From Bacteroidota bacterium (GTDB lineage Bacteria > Bacteroidota > Bacteroidia > B-17B0 > B-17BO): DNA of 14,950 nt. The first letter of the stretch is position 1; every line of letters starts with the position of its first letter. Where the stretch lies: NCBI GenBank assembly GCA_947462425.1, contig CANHPI010000022.1:1-14950 (forward strand), written 5' to 3'. The position numbers and the translations under genes are program-made. The notes below the pieces were generated by a model. That model ran no database searches and had not been told where the DNA came from. It worked only from the letters and a program-made list of their open reading frames with translations. Below, one piece after another: positions 1 to 8,095 of this stretch.

Positions 1-88
1 GATCACCGTTATGTAAAGCCAACTGAATAAGCTTATAATCATAAACTCCTTTTGTTGTAAGATGTCTAGTTGGATCTAACTCTTCCAT
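1..88 (-). CDS. sigma-70 family RNA polymerase sigma factor, N-terminal fragment
   Basis: Reading the minus strand from the ATG at 88 gives 29 codons without a stop before the window edge, starting MEELDPTRHLTTKG and ending LIQLALHNGD. The stretch with 'DYKLIQLALHNGD' resembles the start of sigma region 2 in a group of Bacteroidota ECF-like sigma factors, which usually continues as a KAYAEL-type sequence. Such factors direct RNA polymerase to alternative promoters. The start overlaps the last 13 bases of the upstream glycosyltransferase gene, so the two are probably co-transcribed and translationally coupled. Only the N-terminus is visible. The family call rests on this short match from memory and would be settled by the next 150 codons to the left. 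Confidence 0.6.
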   Translation of the reverse strand, partial: MEELDPTRHLTTKGVYDYKLIQLALHNGD

Positions 89-1248
89 TTGTTTGGTTTA
101 TGAAAAAATTTACTGATGAAAAATAGTGGATAAACAATTAATAATACTACCTCATAAAAAAATGAAAAAGCCCATAAATCCATCTCGTTCATTTTTTTAG
201 ATGCTTTCTTAAAGATAATCATTTGCAAACTAATTTTCAAAATAAAACCAACTATTGCTGCAATAAGAGTGGTTTTAAATAGAAACAAACTCAAAAAAAG
301 CAAATGAAAGCCATACTGAGAAGCGTATCCCAAGGCGATTTTAACTTTACTACTCGCACTATAATAGGGTGAAGTAGTTAAATGCCTTTGCTTTTGACGT
401 TTCCAATCACTTAATTTTTTTTTAGCTATCGAATAGGTTATAGCATTATAGGAAACAATAATATTTGTATTTTCTTTATTACAAGCTTGATTAATAAATA
501 AATCATCATCACCTGAAGTAATATGATAGTGTTTAGAAAATCCTTTTTCTTTGTAAAACAATTCTTTTTTATATCCTAAATTACGTCCAACACCCATGTA
601 AGCCTTTCCTTTAATAGCAGCAGATAAATAATTAACTGCAATTAAAAAAGTATCAAAACGAATTAACTTATTTAAAAACCCACTTTCTTTTTTGTAAGCA
701 CCATAGCCTAATACAATTTCTCTTTTATTCACAAAACCTGCACTCATTTCTTTTAACCAATTTTCATTAGCAGGAAAACAATCGGCATCAGTAAACAATA
801 AGTTGTTGTATTTAGCCCCTTTAATTCCAACCATTATTGCAAACTTTTTACCATGTTTATAATAATCGTCTTCTTTAATAGTTACTTTTTTTAAGTTAGG
901 GAAAATTTTCGCAAACTCATCAATCACATTTTCAGTGTTATCAATAGAACAATCGTTAACAACAACAACTTCAAACTCTGGATAATCCTGAACTAAAATC
1001 TTCGGCAAAAAATCCGTTAAATTATCGTCCTCGTTGCGAGCACAAATAATAATACTAACAGGCTCATTACTTAAACCACTTTCAAGAGAAGTACTTGAAA
1101 AATTACCAATTGGTAAAGCGTTATTTAAATAATGAATAATAATGCCTACCAACGACACAAAAAAAGCAAGTAACAAAATTTCGTCTGCTCCTATTTCAAA
1201 AAAATCCGGAAAATACATATAGCAAAAATACCATTGATACAGCATCAT
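76..1248 (-). CDS. family 2 glycosyltransferase, membrane-anchored
   Basis: A GT-A fold glycosyltransferase of 390 residues that probably transfers a sugar from a nucleotide-activated donor to a lipid or surface glycan at the cytoplasmic membrane. Numbered from the ATG at 1248: one N-terminal membrane segment (about 24-40); the GT2 nucleotide-binding start 'VSIIICARNEDDN' (64-76); a DAD metal-binding motif (154-156); GDDD (246-249), the usual acid/base region; and a QRH motif (287-289) in the place of the QxxRW motif of processive enzymes. About two to three C-terminal membrane helices follow (315-380). The frame stays open back to a TTG at 1290. I prefer ATG 1248 because the TTG version would overlap the start of the divergent phosphatase gene and adds an unremarkable 14 residues; another ATG lies at 1245. 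The acceptor cannot be told from sequence. The stop overlaps the next gene, a sigma factor. Confidence 0.85.
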   Translation of the reverse strand: MMLYQWYFCYMYFPDFFEIGADEILLLAFFVSLVGIIIHYLNNALPIGNFSSTSLESGLSNEPVSIIICARNEDDNLTDFLPKILVQDYPEFEVVVVNDCSIDNTENVIDEFAKIFPNLKKVTIKEDDYYKHGKKFAIMVGIKGAKYNNLLFTDADCFPANENWLKEMSAGFVNKREIVLGYGAYKKESGFLNKLIRFDTFLIAVNYLSAAIKGKAYMGVGRNLGYKKELFYKEKGFSKHYHITSGDDDLFINQACNKENTNIIVSYNAITYSIAKKKLSDWKRQKQRHLTTSPYYSASSKVKIALGYASQYGFHLLFLSLFLFKTTLIAAIVGFILKISLQMIIFKKASKKMNEMDLWAFSFFYEVVLLIVYPLFFISKFFHKPNKWKS

Positions 1249-1264
1249 ATTTAGCTTATCTTTG
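1234..1264 (+). promoter_or_regulatory. Bacteroidota-type promoter for the HAD phosphatase gene
   Basis: TATCTTTG at 1257-1264 matches the Bacteroidota -7 consensus TAnnTTTG exactly. A TTG at 1234-1236, 20 bases upstream, fits the loosely conserved -33 element. Transcription would begin around 1270, about 20 bases before the ATG at 1290. The element lies in the 5' end of the divergent glycosyltransferase gene. This is a match to consensus only. Confidence 0.5.
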
Positions 1265-1289
1265 TAAATATTAAACAAAGAAATTAACA

Positions 1290-1961
1290 ATGTTAACAGG
1301 AATAAAAGCAGTTATTTTTGATATGGATGGGGTTATTATTGACTCTGAGCCTCTTTGGAGGCGAGCGATGATAAATAGTTTTACAGAAATTGGAATACCT
1401 TTTAGCGATGAGCATTGCAGATTAACAACAGGTTTAAGATTTAAGGAAGTTGCAGATTTTTGGTTCAAAAAAAATAATATCACTAATATTACGATTAATA
1501 ATTTTGATGAATTAGTTATAAATAGACTTTGTGATCTGATTGTTGAACAAGGAAAAGCCATGAAAGGCGTAAATGAAATTTTACCTCATTTAAAAGAAAA
1601 GGGATTTAAAATAGGAGTTGGTACGTCATCAAATACAAAACTCATGAATAAAGTTATTGAGGTTTTAAATATTGGGCATTATTTTGACACATTAACTTCG
1701 GCAGAATTCTTAGAATATGGGAAACCACACCCGCATGTATTTTTAAATTGCGCAAAATCTTTAACTATAAATCCAAATGAATGTTTGGTTATTGAAGATT
1801 CTATAAATGGTATTATTGCTGCCAAAGCAGCTCAAATGAAAGTTGTGGCAATTCCGGAAGAAATAAATAAAAACAATCCTAAATTTGCAATAGCAGATTA
1901 TACAGTAGATTCTTTATTGGATATTATAACTACTCCATACATTTCCTTAAAAACAAATTAA
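1290..1961 (+). CDS. HAD family phosphatase, HxpB/beta-phosphoglucomutase-like
   Basis: A 223-residue HAD subfamily IA hydrolase, likely cytoplasmic and acting on a sugar or polyol phosphate. Motif I is FDMDGVIIDSEP, with nucleophile Asp11 and acid/base Asp13. The 'GTSSN' stretch (111-115) gives motif II, Lys145 in 'YGKPHP' is motif III, and 'VIEDSING' (Glu169, Asp170) is motif IV. Residues about 18-85 form the alpha-helical cap. The closest family from memory is the 2-deoxyglucose-6-phosphate/hexitol phosphatase group (YniC/HxpB), but beta-phosphoglucomutases share the same motifs. The gene has its own promoter just upstream and stands alone on the plus strand. Its last 32 bases overlap the end of the convergent DUF2461 gene. 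Confidence 0.85.
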   Translation: MLTGIKAVIFDMDGVIIDSEPLWRRAMINSFTEIGIPFSDEHCRLTTGLRFKEVADFWFKKNNITNITINNFDELVINRLCDLIVEQGKAMKGVNEILPHLKEKGFKIGVGTSSNTKLMNKVIEVLNIGHYFDTLTSAEFLEYGKPHPHVFLNCAKSLTINPNECLVIEDSINGIIAAKAAQMKVVAIPEEINKNNPKFAIADYTVDSLLDIITTPYISLKTN

Positions 1962-2583
1962 GAGGCAACATCGCTTTAAATACCTTAGCTGCATATGTAG
2001 GGAAATTTTTATTGAGAACATCTTCATCACTTAAAGGATGAACAGTGATAAAATGTTTAAGTTGTAATAAAGCAATATCTGGATGTGTTTTTTCGTATCC
2101 TTTCGGAGCTGTTTTTAATTTATCTTCTTGTGATAATTCTTTAAAATATAATTTGAAATCTCTAGCCGAAATAATTTTTTTAAACTCAGCGCTATTGTAA
2201 TCAATTTCTTGTCTGATAGCCGCTAACATTTCTGGCATAGGTTGATAAGACCCACCTGCTAAAAAACTTTTTCCCGGTTCAATGTGAATGTAATAACCAG
2301 GAATCATTGACTTTTTTCCACCAGGATTAATACTTGCACCCATATTTAATTTATAAGGTGATTTGTCTTTACTAAAACGCACATCTTTGTTAATTCTAAA
2401 TAAACATTTTTTGGCTTCTAATCCCGCAAGTTGCTTATCAAAAACAAGACTTTTATCAAGAAGAATTTTTATGATAGTTTCAAATTCAACCTTACAAACT
2501 TCATAGGTTTTTCTGTTAATATCAAACCACTCTTTATTATTATTTTTTGAAAGTTGTTTTAAAAATTTGAAACTTGTTTCCAT
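1930..2583 (-). CDS. DUF2461 (TIGR02453 family) protein
   Basis: A 217-residue soluble protein of the DUF2461/TIGR02453 family, whose biochemical function is not known to me. The family signature is visible: an N-terminal helix followed by 'NNKEWFDINRKTYE' (14-27), the strongly conserved 'RINKDVRFSKDKSPYK' (63-78), 'GYYIHIEP' (96-103) and 'FLAGGSYQP' (107-115). There is no signal peptide or membrane segment. It is the last gene of a three-gene minus-strand operon, starting 3 bases after the stop of the AI-2E family gene. Its stop codon lies 32 bases inside the end of the convergent phosphatase gene. Length and motif order are complete for the family. Confidence 0.85.
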   Translation of the reverse strand: METSFKFLKQLSKNNNKEWFDINRKTYEVCKVEFETIIKILLDKSLVFDKQLAGLEAKKCLFRINKDVRFSKDKSPYKLNMGASINPGGKKSMIPGYYIHIEPGKSFLAGGSYQPMPEMLAAIRQEIDYNSAEFKKIISARDFKLYFKELSQEDKLKTAPKGYEKTHPDIALLQLKHFITVHPLSDEDVLNKNFPTYAAKVFKAMLPLNLFLRKCME

Positions 2584-2586
2584 AAT

Positions 2587-3675
2587 CTACTCAGATATAT
2601 TTTGGGTTAGTTTTTTAAAGAATTTAAAATGATCCAAAAATTCTTTGGCAACAATTCTTAAAAGAGTATAACAAGGTATAGCTAATACCATTCCTAAAAC
2701 TCCACCAATAGCGCCTGCCATTAAAATAACTAAAAATATCTCAAGGGGATGGGCTTTAACTGTATTTGAAAAAATAGTTGGTTGAATAAGAAGAGCATCC
2801 ACTAAATTTGTTCCTAAAAGGATAATACTAATTTTAAAAATAGTCATAGTAATTAATTCATATTGATTATATTCAATACAACCACTTATTCCTAAAAATA
2901 TTGCAAAAAACAAAGTGATAATTGGACCAATATAAGGTATCACATTCAAAACTCCAGCTAAACAACCAATTACTAAGGCGTTTTTAATTCCAAAAAACCA
3001 CATTAAAAGAGTTACAATAAAACATACAAGTATCATATCAATAAACAAACCGATAAAATATTTACTCAGCATTTTTTTTGAAGTTTTAAAAATATCCAAC
3101 ATTTCAGATTCATAATTTGAAGGCGTTATAAGCATTAGAGATTTTACAACCATTTTACCATCCTTCAAAAAAAAGAACGTAATAAATAACACCGAAAAAA
3201 AACCACCGAAAATTGCACCTGTATAAGAAATTGTATTATTAAAAACAGAGGATATGTTTTCAAAATTCAAAAAATGATTGACTTGTTCAATAACACTTTT
3301 CATAATTTGTTGCTCAGAACCAAATGATTTTAAAGTAAGTTTTAAATTGGGATAGAATACAAATATGTTATGCATTACATCGTGAAAATTTGAAGTCGAC
3401 AAAAATGTGATTTGAGAAATTAGAGGCGGTAAAAATATAATTCCAATAATATAAACTACAATAAAGAAAAAAAGTAAAGTTATAACTGCACCAATAGTTG
3501 CATTAATACGAAATTTACCAATTTTTATTTTTGAAATGACATTAACAATTGGAGAGCCAATTAATGCTAAAATTAATGAGATAACTAAATAAATAACCAC
3601 ATTAGCAAACAAATAAAAAAAAGCAATAATTGCTAATAAAGTTATTATTGGAATAGTGTATTTTTTTAAAATCAT
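2587..3675 (-). CDS. AI-2E family transporter (UPF0118)
   Basis: A 362-residue polytopic inner-membrane protein of the AI-2E transporter family (PF01594). Members include the proposed autoinducer-2 exporter TqsA and the Na+/H+ antiporter-like YdbK/PerM types. Two or three hydrophobic segments lie at 8-40 and 60-85, followed by a soluble stretch (about 90-150) and then further helices. Family hallmarks are 'FFFLKDG' (167-173) and 'NVIPYIGP' (244-251). The substrate cannot be read from sequence and the family name should not be taken as proof of AI-2 transport. The ATG overlaps the TGA of the upstream carotenoid gene (ATGA, 3672-3675), and the DUF2461 gene follows after 3 bases, so the three are almost certainly co-transcribed. 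Confidence 0.88.
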   Translation of the reverse strand: MILKKYTIPIITLLAIIAFFYLFANVVIYLVISLILALIGSPIVNVISKIKIGKFRINATIGAVITLLFFFIVVYIIGIIFLPPLISQITFLSTSNFHDVMHNIFVFYPNLKLTLKSFGSEQQIMKSVIEQVNHFLNFENISSVFNNTISYTGAIFGGFFSVLFITFFFLKDGKMVVKSLMLITPSNYESEMLDIFKTSKKMLSKYFIGLFIDMILVCFIVTLLMWFFGIKNALVIGCLAGVLNVIPYIGPIITLFFAIFLGISGCIEYNQYELITMTIFKISIILLGTNLVDALLIQPTIFSNTVKAHPLEIFLVILMAGAIGGVLGMVLAIPCYTLLRIVAKEFLDHFKFFKKLTQNISE

Positions 3676-4985
3676 AATTTTCTACTCATAGTTTTACTCT
3701 TAAAATAATCCATTAGTAATATTGTGCCCAATAACATACTTAAACAATAAAATAAATCCTCCACAGGTATTGTATACAAACGAATAGCCATATTCTCTTC
3801 ATTATTATAAGTAACAATAGGCAAAGCCGTTAAAATGCCATTACAAATTAAAAATGGTATTAAGGAAATAAAATAAGCTAAATAAAATCTACCTAAATCT
3901 TTGAACCGATATATTAATGAAGCAAACAAAACCAAACATAAACAAATACCACCATTTACGATTGTGTAGGTTCGATCATAATAAATGATGCATAAACATA
4001 ATGATAATAAAATAACTATAGCATTCATCGGTTTAACGCAACCGATAACATCGCGTTTTACATATACTTTTAAAACTTCGTAAATAAACACACAAGAATA
4101 GGGTATACTAACAAAAAACAAAACTTCTTCAATTGGTAGATTAAATAAATAAATACCAGTAATATATTTTTCGTTAAATCCCCAAACACCATGAGCAGTA
4201 AAAAGGATGTCCCATAAAATAAAAAAGACACCATTAATTGCAATTGCAGGAAATAAAAATTTCCAAGATTTATAAAAAGAAACTCTCTTGTCAAAGCTAC
4301 TTAAAAGTGGGAATAAAATGCAAATAACATCAAATAATAAATATGTATGATGAGATGTAATTTGAAAATCTACCAAATAAAGTGCTGCAAAAAAAGCAAT
4401 CTGAATGAAATAAAAAACCTGAGAAGTAAAATTAGTTTTTTGAGATAATCGTTTTTGAACCAATAAGTTAAAAATAAAAGAAACGATAAACCAAGCAATG
4501 TAGTTTTGCAAAGGGATAACATTCATTTTCCAATACCAAAAATCAAATTTTGAAGCATTTTGTTCAATAAAAAAATCGAGCAAAACCATTAAAAATGCTC
4601 CAAATAAGGCATTTATAATCGGATTTTTAAATTTTGATAGTTGAGAAGTACTATATAATAAAATAGCCCAATTTACGCCGATTAAAAGTGGTACTGAAAA
4701 TAATTTATAACCAAAAGAATTTCCGTATACATAAGAACCAAAAATAAGTTCTGTTTTAACGCCAATAAGTTCAATGATATAACCTAAAATTGCTACAAGC
4801 AAGATTGCTCCAAAAAACTGCCATCGGTTTTCTTTACTCATTACCATTATCAAGCCAGTTGATAATAATAAATTAACAGGGCTAAGTAATTTAAAAAATG
4901 TTGGATTATATATAAAACCTATAACTCCAATAACATGGAAAATAAAGATAACACACAATGCGCCATATTTTTTTATAAAAGACAT
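3672..4985 (-). CDS. carotenoid end-group fusion: CruF-like hydratase plus CrtYcd lycopene cyclase
   Basis: A 437-residue integral membrane protein with two parts. Residues about 20-180 match the CruF/DUF422 family (carotenoid 1,2-hydratase): E72, T78, FGSY (82-85), 'VPLLIGVNW' (98-106), D137, 'FWYW' (149-152), and 'IPLQNYIAW' (157-165). Residues about 190-437 hold two tandem lycopene cyclase domains of the CrtYc/CrtYd type. The first has 'LWDILFTAHGVWGFN' (257-271) and PIEE (284-287); the second has PVED (407-410) in the same position after a membrane helix. By family knowledge, the C-terminal half would cyclise one or both ends of lycopene to beta rings and the N-terminal half would hydrate an uncyclised end. 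Together they predict a monocyclic hydroxylated carotenoid of the saproxanthin, myxol or flexixanthin type. That product is inference: no crtB, crtI, crtZ or crtW lies in the window. It is the first gene of its operon, with a promoter-like TACATTTG 23 bases upstream. Confidence 0.85.
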   Translation of the reverse strand: MSFIKKYGALCVIFIFHVIGVIGFIYNPTFFKLLSPVNLLLSTGLIMVMSKENRWQFFGAILLVAILGYIIELIGVKTELIFGSYVYGNSFGYKLFSVPLLIGVNWAILLYSTSQLSKFKNPIINALFGAFLMVLLDFFIEQNASKFDFWYWKMNVIPLQNYIAWFIVSFIFNLLVQKRLSQKTNFTSQVFYFIQIAFFAALYLVDFQITSHHTYLLFDVICILFPLLSSFDKRVSFYKSWKFLFPAIAINGVFFILWDILFTAHGVWGFNEKYITGIYLFNLPIEEVLFFVSIPYSCVFIYEVLKVYVKRDVIGCVKPMNAIVILLSLCLCIIYYDRTYTIVNGGICLCLVLFASLIYRFKDLGRFYLAYFISLIPFLICNGILTALPIVTYNNEENMAIRLYTIPVEDLFYCLSMLLGTILLMDYFKSKTMSRKL

Positions 4986-5007
4986 ATACTATTAAAAATA
5001 AACATCT

Positions 5008-5015
5008 CAAATGTA
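5008..5015 (-). promoter_or_regulatory. -7 element of the carotenoid operon promoter
   Basis: On the minus strand these bases read TACATTTG, an exact TAnnTTTG match ending 22 bases before the ATG at 4985. A TTG at 5034-5032 is the nearest -33 candidate, but at 16 bases the spacing is shorter than usual, so the upstream element is weak. Confidence 0.42.
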
Positions 5016-5048
5016 ACTAAAAATCAAAAAACAATTACTGCTTTTGCT

Positions 5049-5056
5049 TATATTTG
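5049..5056 (+). promoter_or_regulatory. -7 element of the ppk1-ppx promoter
   Basis: TATATTTG is an exact match to TAnnTTTG and lies 29 bases upstream of the ppk1 ATG at 5086, which would place transcription start near 5063. No convincing TTTG -33 element sits about 20 bases further up. It is back to back with the carotenoid operon promoter in a 100-base divergent gap. Confidence 0.42.
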
Positions 5057-5085
5057 GTAACTAAAATAGCTTACCGAATTTTATT

Positions 5086-7197
5086 ATGTTAAAAAACAAA
5101 ATTCCGCATATCAATAGGGAAATAAGTTGGCTTTCCTTTAATGAGCGTGTACTTCAAGAAGCATCTGATCCCTCTACTCCGCTTATCGAGCGACTTAAAT
5201 TTTTAGGAATTTTCAGTAATAATCGCGATGAATTTTATCGTGTTAGGGTTGCTACTATAAATCGGCTAAGCAAATTAGGAAAAAAAGCCATTGCTGTTTA
5301 CGGTGACGATCCTAAAGAATTACTGCACAAACTACAACGAAAAGTAATTGAGCAACAACAAAATTTTGAGAAAATCTATCAAGAATTACTAATTGAGTTA
5401 GCAAAACAAAATGTTTTTATAATTAATGAAAAACAATTAAATAAAAATCAACAACTGTTCGTTAAAGATTACTTTCATAATGAAGTTGAAACGAATCTCT
5501 TTCCTATAATGGTTGATGAAAATAAACCATTTCCATATATGAAGGATAAGTCGGGCTACTTATTTATTCGTTTAATTTCTACAATTCAAAAACAAAAAAA
5601 CAAATATGCTCTTATTGAAATTCCTTCGAAAACAACAAGTAGATTTGTAATTTTACCTCAAGAGAAAAATAAAAAATACATTATTTTATTAGATGATGTT
5701 ATTAGATTTAATGTTCATAAAATGTTTTCTGTTTTTGGTTATACAACCAAAGAAGCTATAAATATTAAACTGACAAGAGATGCTGAATTAGATATTGATC
5801 AAGATGTAAGTAAAAGCATGCTCGAAAAAATATCAAAGGGTGTAAAAGATAGAAAAAAAGGACAACCTGTTCGTTTTGTATATGATAGTGCAATGAGTAA
5901 AGAAATGCTCGCATTTATCATGAAAAAATTAGGAATGGATAAAAAAGATAATGCTATTCCAGGTGGCCGCTATCACAATTTTAAAGACTTTATACGTTTC
6001 CCAAATATTGGAGAAAAAAAATTAGTTTACGAACAACCACATCCATTAAATCATAAATATCTTAATAATATTAACACTAGTATCTTAAGTGTTATTAAAC
6101 AAAAAGATATTTTATTACATTATCCATATCATACATATGATCATATAATTACTCTTTTAAGAGAAGCCTCTATTGACCCATCGGTTGAATCAATTAAGAT
6201 TACATTATACAGAGTAGCAGACTCCTCAAAAATTGCTAATGCTTTGGTAAATGCCATAAAAAACGGTAAAAAAGTAACAGTATTAGTTGAACTGCAAGCG
6301 CGTTTTGATGAAGAAAATAATATCTATTGGGCTAACAAATTACAAGAAGAAGGGGCAACTGTTATTTATGGAGTACCTGGATTAAAAGTGCACAGTAAAT
6401 TATTTTTAATTACAACGAGAGTAAATGGTAAAGAATTAAAATATGCTCATATAGGTACTGGTAACTTTAACGAAAAAACTGCTAGAATATATACTGATTT
6501 TAGTTTACTAACGGCTGATAAAAATATTACAGATGAAATTTCGAATGTATTTGATTTTTACACAAATAATTTTAAAACAGGTACTTATAAACATTTAGCC
6601 GTTGCACCATTTTACATGCGTCAAACCTTTATGAATTTAATTGATAAAGAAATATCAAACGCCAAAGCTGGAAAAAATGCTTACATGATTTTAAAAATGA
6701 ATAGTTTGGTTGATAAAGATATGATCGAAAAATTATATGAAGCATCGCAAGCGGGCGTTAAAATAACATTAATTATTAGAGGTATTTGTTCGTTAGTTAC
6801 AGAAATTGAGGGTTACAGTGATAATATCAAAGCTTATAGCATTGTAGATAAATATCTTGAACATGCCCGTGTATTTATTTTTGCAAATAATGGGAATGAA
6901 AAGACATACATTACATCAGCAGATTGGATGAGCAGAAACTTAGATAGCAGAAGTGAAGTGGCTGTTCCAATATTAAACACTGAAATTAAAAAACAAATAA
7001 AAGATATTATTAACATACAATTATCAGGAAACACTAAGGTTCGTATATTAGATAGATTACAACAAAATTTATATAAAAAAGCAAAAGTGGGTGAGCGAAA
7101 AATTCGTGTACAAGACGAAATATATAGCTACCTAAAAAAGGATACTGAATCATATATTAAAACTTTAAATGTTACTAAACCAAAAACTAAAATATGA
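5086..7197 (+). CDS. ppk1: polyphosphate kinase 1
   Basis: Reversibly transfers the gamma-phosphate of ATP onto a growing inorganic polyphosphate chain. At 703 residues it is full length for PPK1. The N-terminal domain begins 'NREISWLSFNERVL', followed by 'FLGIFSNNRDEFYRVRVA'. The two catalytic histidines fall where expected: His436 in 'GLKVHSKLFLI' (the autophosphorylated residue, E. coli His435) and His593 in 'YLEHARVFIF' (E. coli His592). 'HIGTGNFNEKTA' carries the conserved Asn of the PLD-like C1 domain. The ATG follows a TAnnTTTG promoter element. The last four bases (ATGA, 7194-7197) are also the start of ppx, so synthesis and hydrolysis of polyphosphate are translationally coupled. No phoU or Pho regulator gene is adjacent. 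Confidence 0.97.
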   Translation: MLKNKIPHINREISWLSFNERVLQEASDPSTPLIERLKFLGIFSNNRDEFYRVRVATINRLSKLGKKAIAVYGDDPKELLHKLQRKVIEQQQNFEKIYQELLIELAKQNVFIINEKQLNKNQQLFVKDYFHNEVETNLFPIMVDENKPFPYMKDKSGYLFIRLISTIQKQKNKYALIEIPSKTTSRFVILPQEKNKKYIILLDDVIRFNVHKMFSVFGYTTKEAINIKLTRDAELDIDQDVSKSMLEKISKGVKDRKKGQPVRFVYDSAMSKEMLAFIMKKLGMDKKDNAIPGGRYHNFKDFIRFPNIGEKKLVYEQPHPLNHKYLNNINTSILSVIKQKDILLHYPYHTYDHIITLLREASIDPSVESIKITLYRVADSSKIANALVNAIKNGKKVTVLVELQARFDEENNIYWANKLQEEGATVIYGVPGLKVHSKLFLITTRVNGKELKYAHIGTGNFNEKTARIYTDFSLLTADKNITDEISNVFDFYTNNFKTGTYKHLAVAPFYMRQTFMNLIDKEISNAKAGKNAYMILKMNSLVDKDMIEKLYEASQAGVKITLIIRGICSLVTEIEGYSDNIKAYSIVDKYLEHARVFIFANNGNEKTYITSADWMSRNLDSRSEVAVPILNTEIKKQIKDIINIQLSGNTKVRILDRLQQNLYKKAKVGERKIRVQDEIYSYLKKDTESYIKTLNVTKPKTKI

Positions 7198-8072
7198 TTT
7201 TTGCAGCAGTTGATATTGGAAGTAATGCCATGCGTTTATTATTTTGCAGGGCCTACGACGTAAATGGGAAACCCCATTTTAGCAAGGAAGAATTAATTCG
7301 TTTACCAATCCGTTTAGGTGAAGATGTTTTTTTGAATGGGAAAATTTCTGAAAAAAAAGCTGAAAAATTAATTACTGCTATGCGTGGCTTCAGAGAACTA
7401 ATAAAGGTTTATGAAGTTGATGGTTACAGAGCTGTAGCTACAAGCGCGATGCGTGACGCTACTAATAGTGAAGAAATAATTAGGCGTATAAAAAAAGAAG
7501 CTGATTTAGAAGTTGAAATTATTGATGGAAAATTAGAGGCGCAATTGGTTTTTTCAAATCATATTGAAGAATTACTAAATCCAAAATACTCATACTTATA
7601 TATAGACGTTGGCGGTGGTAGCACAGAATTAACCTTATACAGCAATCATAAAGTTATCTCATCTAAATCATTTAATATTGGAACTGTAAGAATGCTGTTG
7701 AATAAAGTGGAGAAAGAAGAATGGGAATTGATGAAGGAGTGGATAAAAAAGACAACCTTTGGTTACAGTCCATTACGAGCTATTGGTTCTGGAGGAAATA
7801 TCAATAAGATATTTAAGATGACAAAAAAAGAAAATAAAAATATTAGTTATAGTAAATTAAAGGGCATTCACGACATGCTAAATTCCTATACATACGAAGA
7901 GCGTGTTGATGTTTTAGGACTAAAACCTGATAGAGCTGATGTTATTGTTCATGCTTCTAAAATATTTATTACCATTATGAAAATAGCCGATATTGAAGAT
8001 ATTTTTGTTCCTCAAATTGGCTTATCAGATGGTATAGTTCATGATTTATACGATAGAACTAAAAGAAAATAA
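7194..8072 (+). CDS. ppx: exopolyphosphatase, Ppx/GppA family
   Basis: A 292-residue Ppx/GppA enzyme that removes terminal phosphate from polyphosphate, or the 5' phosphate from pppGpp. The ASKHA fold signatures are present: 'VDIGSNAMRL' (6-15, phosphate loop 1), 'YIDVGGGSTEL' (136-146, phosphate loop 2) and 'AIGSGGNINKI' (196-206). Glu115 in 'GKLEAQLVF' corresponds by motif to the catalytic Glu121 of E. coli Ppx. The protein ends after the two actin-like domains and lacks the C-terminal HD-like domains of the roughly 500-residue E. coli enzyme; short forms are common outside proteobacteria. The 4-base overlap with ppk1 supports a polyphosphate role over a purely pppGpp role, but sequence does not exclude the latter. 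Confidence 0.93.
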   Translation: MIFAAVDIGSNAMRLLFCRAYDVNGKPHFSKEELIRLPIRLGEDVFLNGKISEKKAEKLITAMRGFRELIKVYEVDGYRAVATSAMRDATNSEEIIRRIKKEADLEVEIIDGKLEAQLVFSNHIEELLNPKYSYLYIDVGGGSTELTLYSNHKVISSKSFNIGTVRMLLNKVEKEEWELMKEWIKKTTFGYSPLRAIGSGGNINKIFKMTKKENKNISYSKLKGIHDMLNSYTYEERVDVLGLKPDRADVIVHASKIFITIMKIADIEDIFVPQIGLSDGIVHDLYDRTKRK

Positions 8073-8095
8073 GTAAGGTTTTTTATGTTTTTTCA

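Noticed and set aside
1249..1290. TTG at 1288-1290 as start of the glycosyltransferase gene
   Set aside because: It would overlap the ATG of the divergent phosphatase gene and adds 14 residues with no family motif; ATG 1248 is a better choice.
4070..4294. Short reading frame inside the carotenoid fusion gene, shifted frame
   Set aside because: It lies wholly inside a well-supported gene on the same strand and its hydrophobic composition mirrors the overlapping membrane helices.
7194..8072. Truncation of ppx
   Set aside because: Both actin-like domains and all phosphate-binding motifs are present; short two-domain Ppx proteins are normal in many bacteria.
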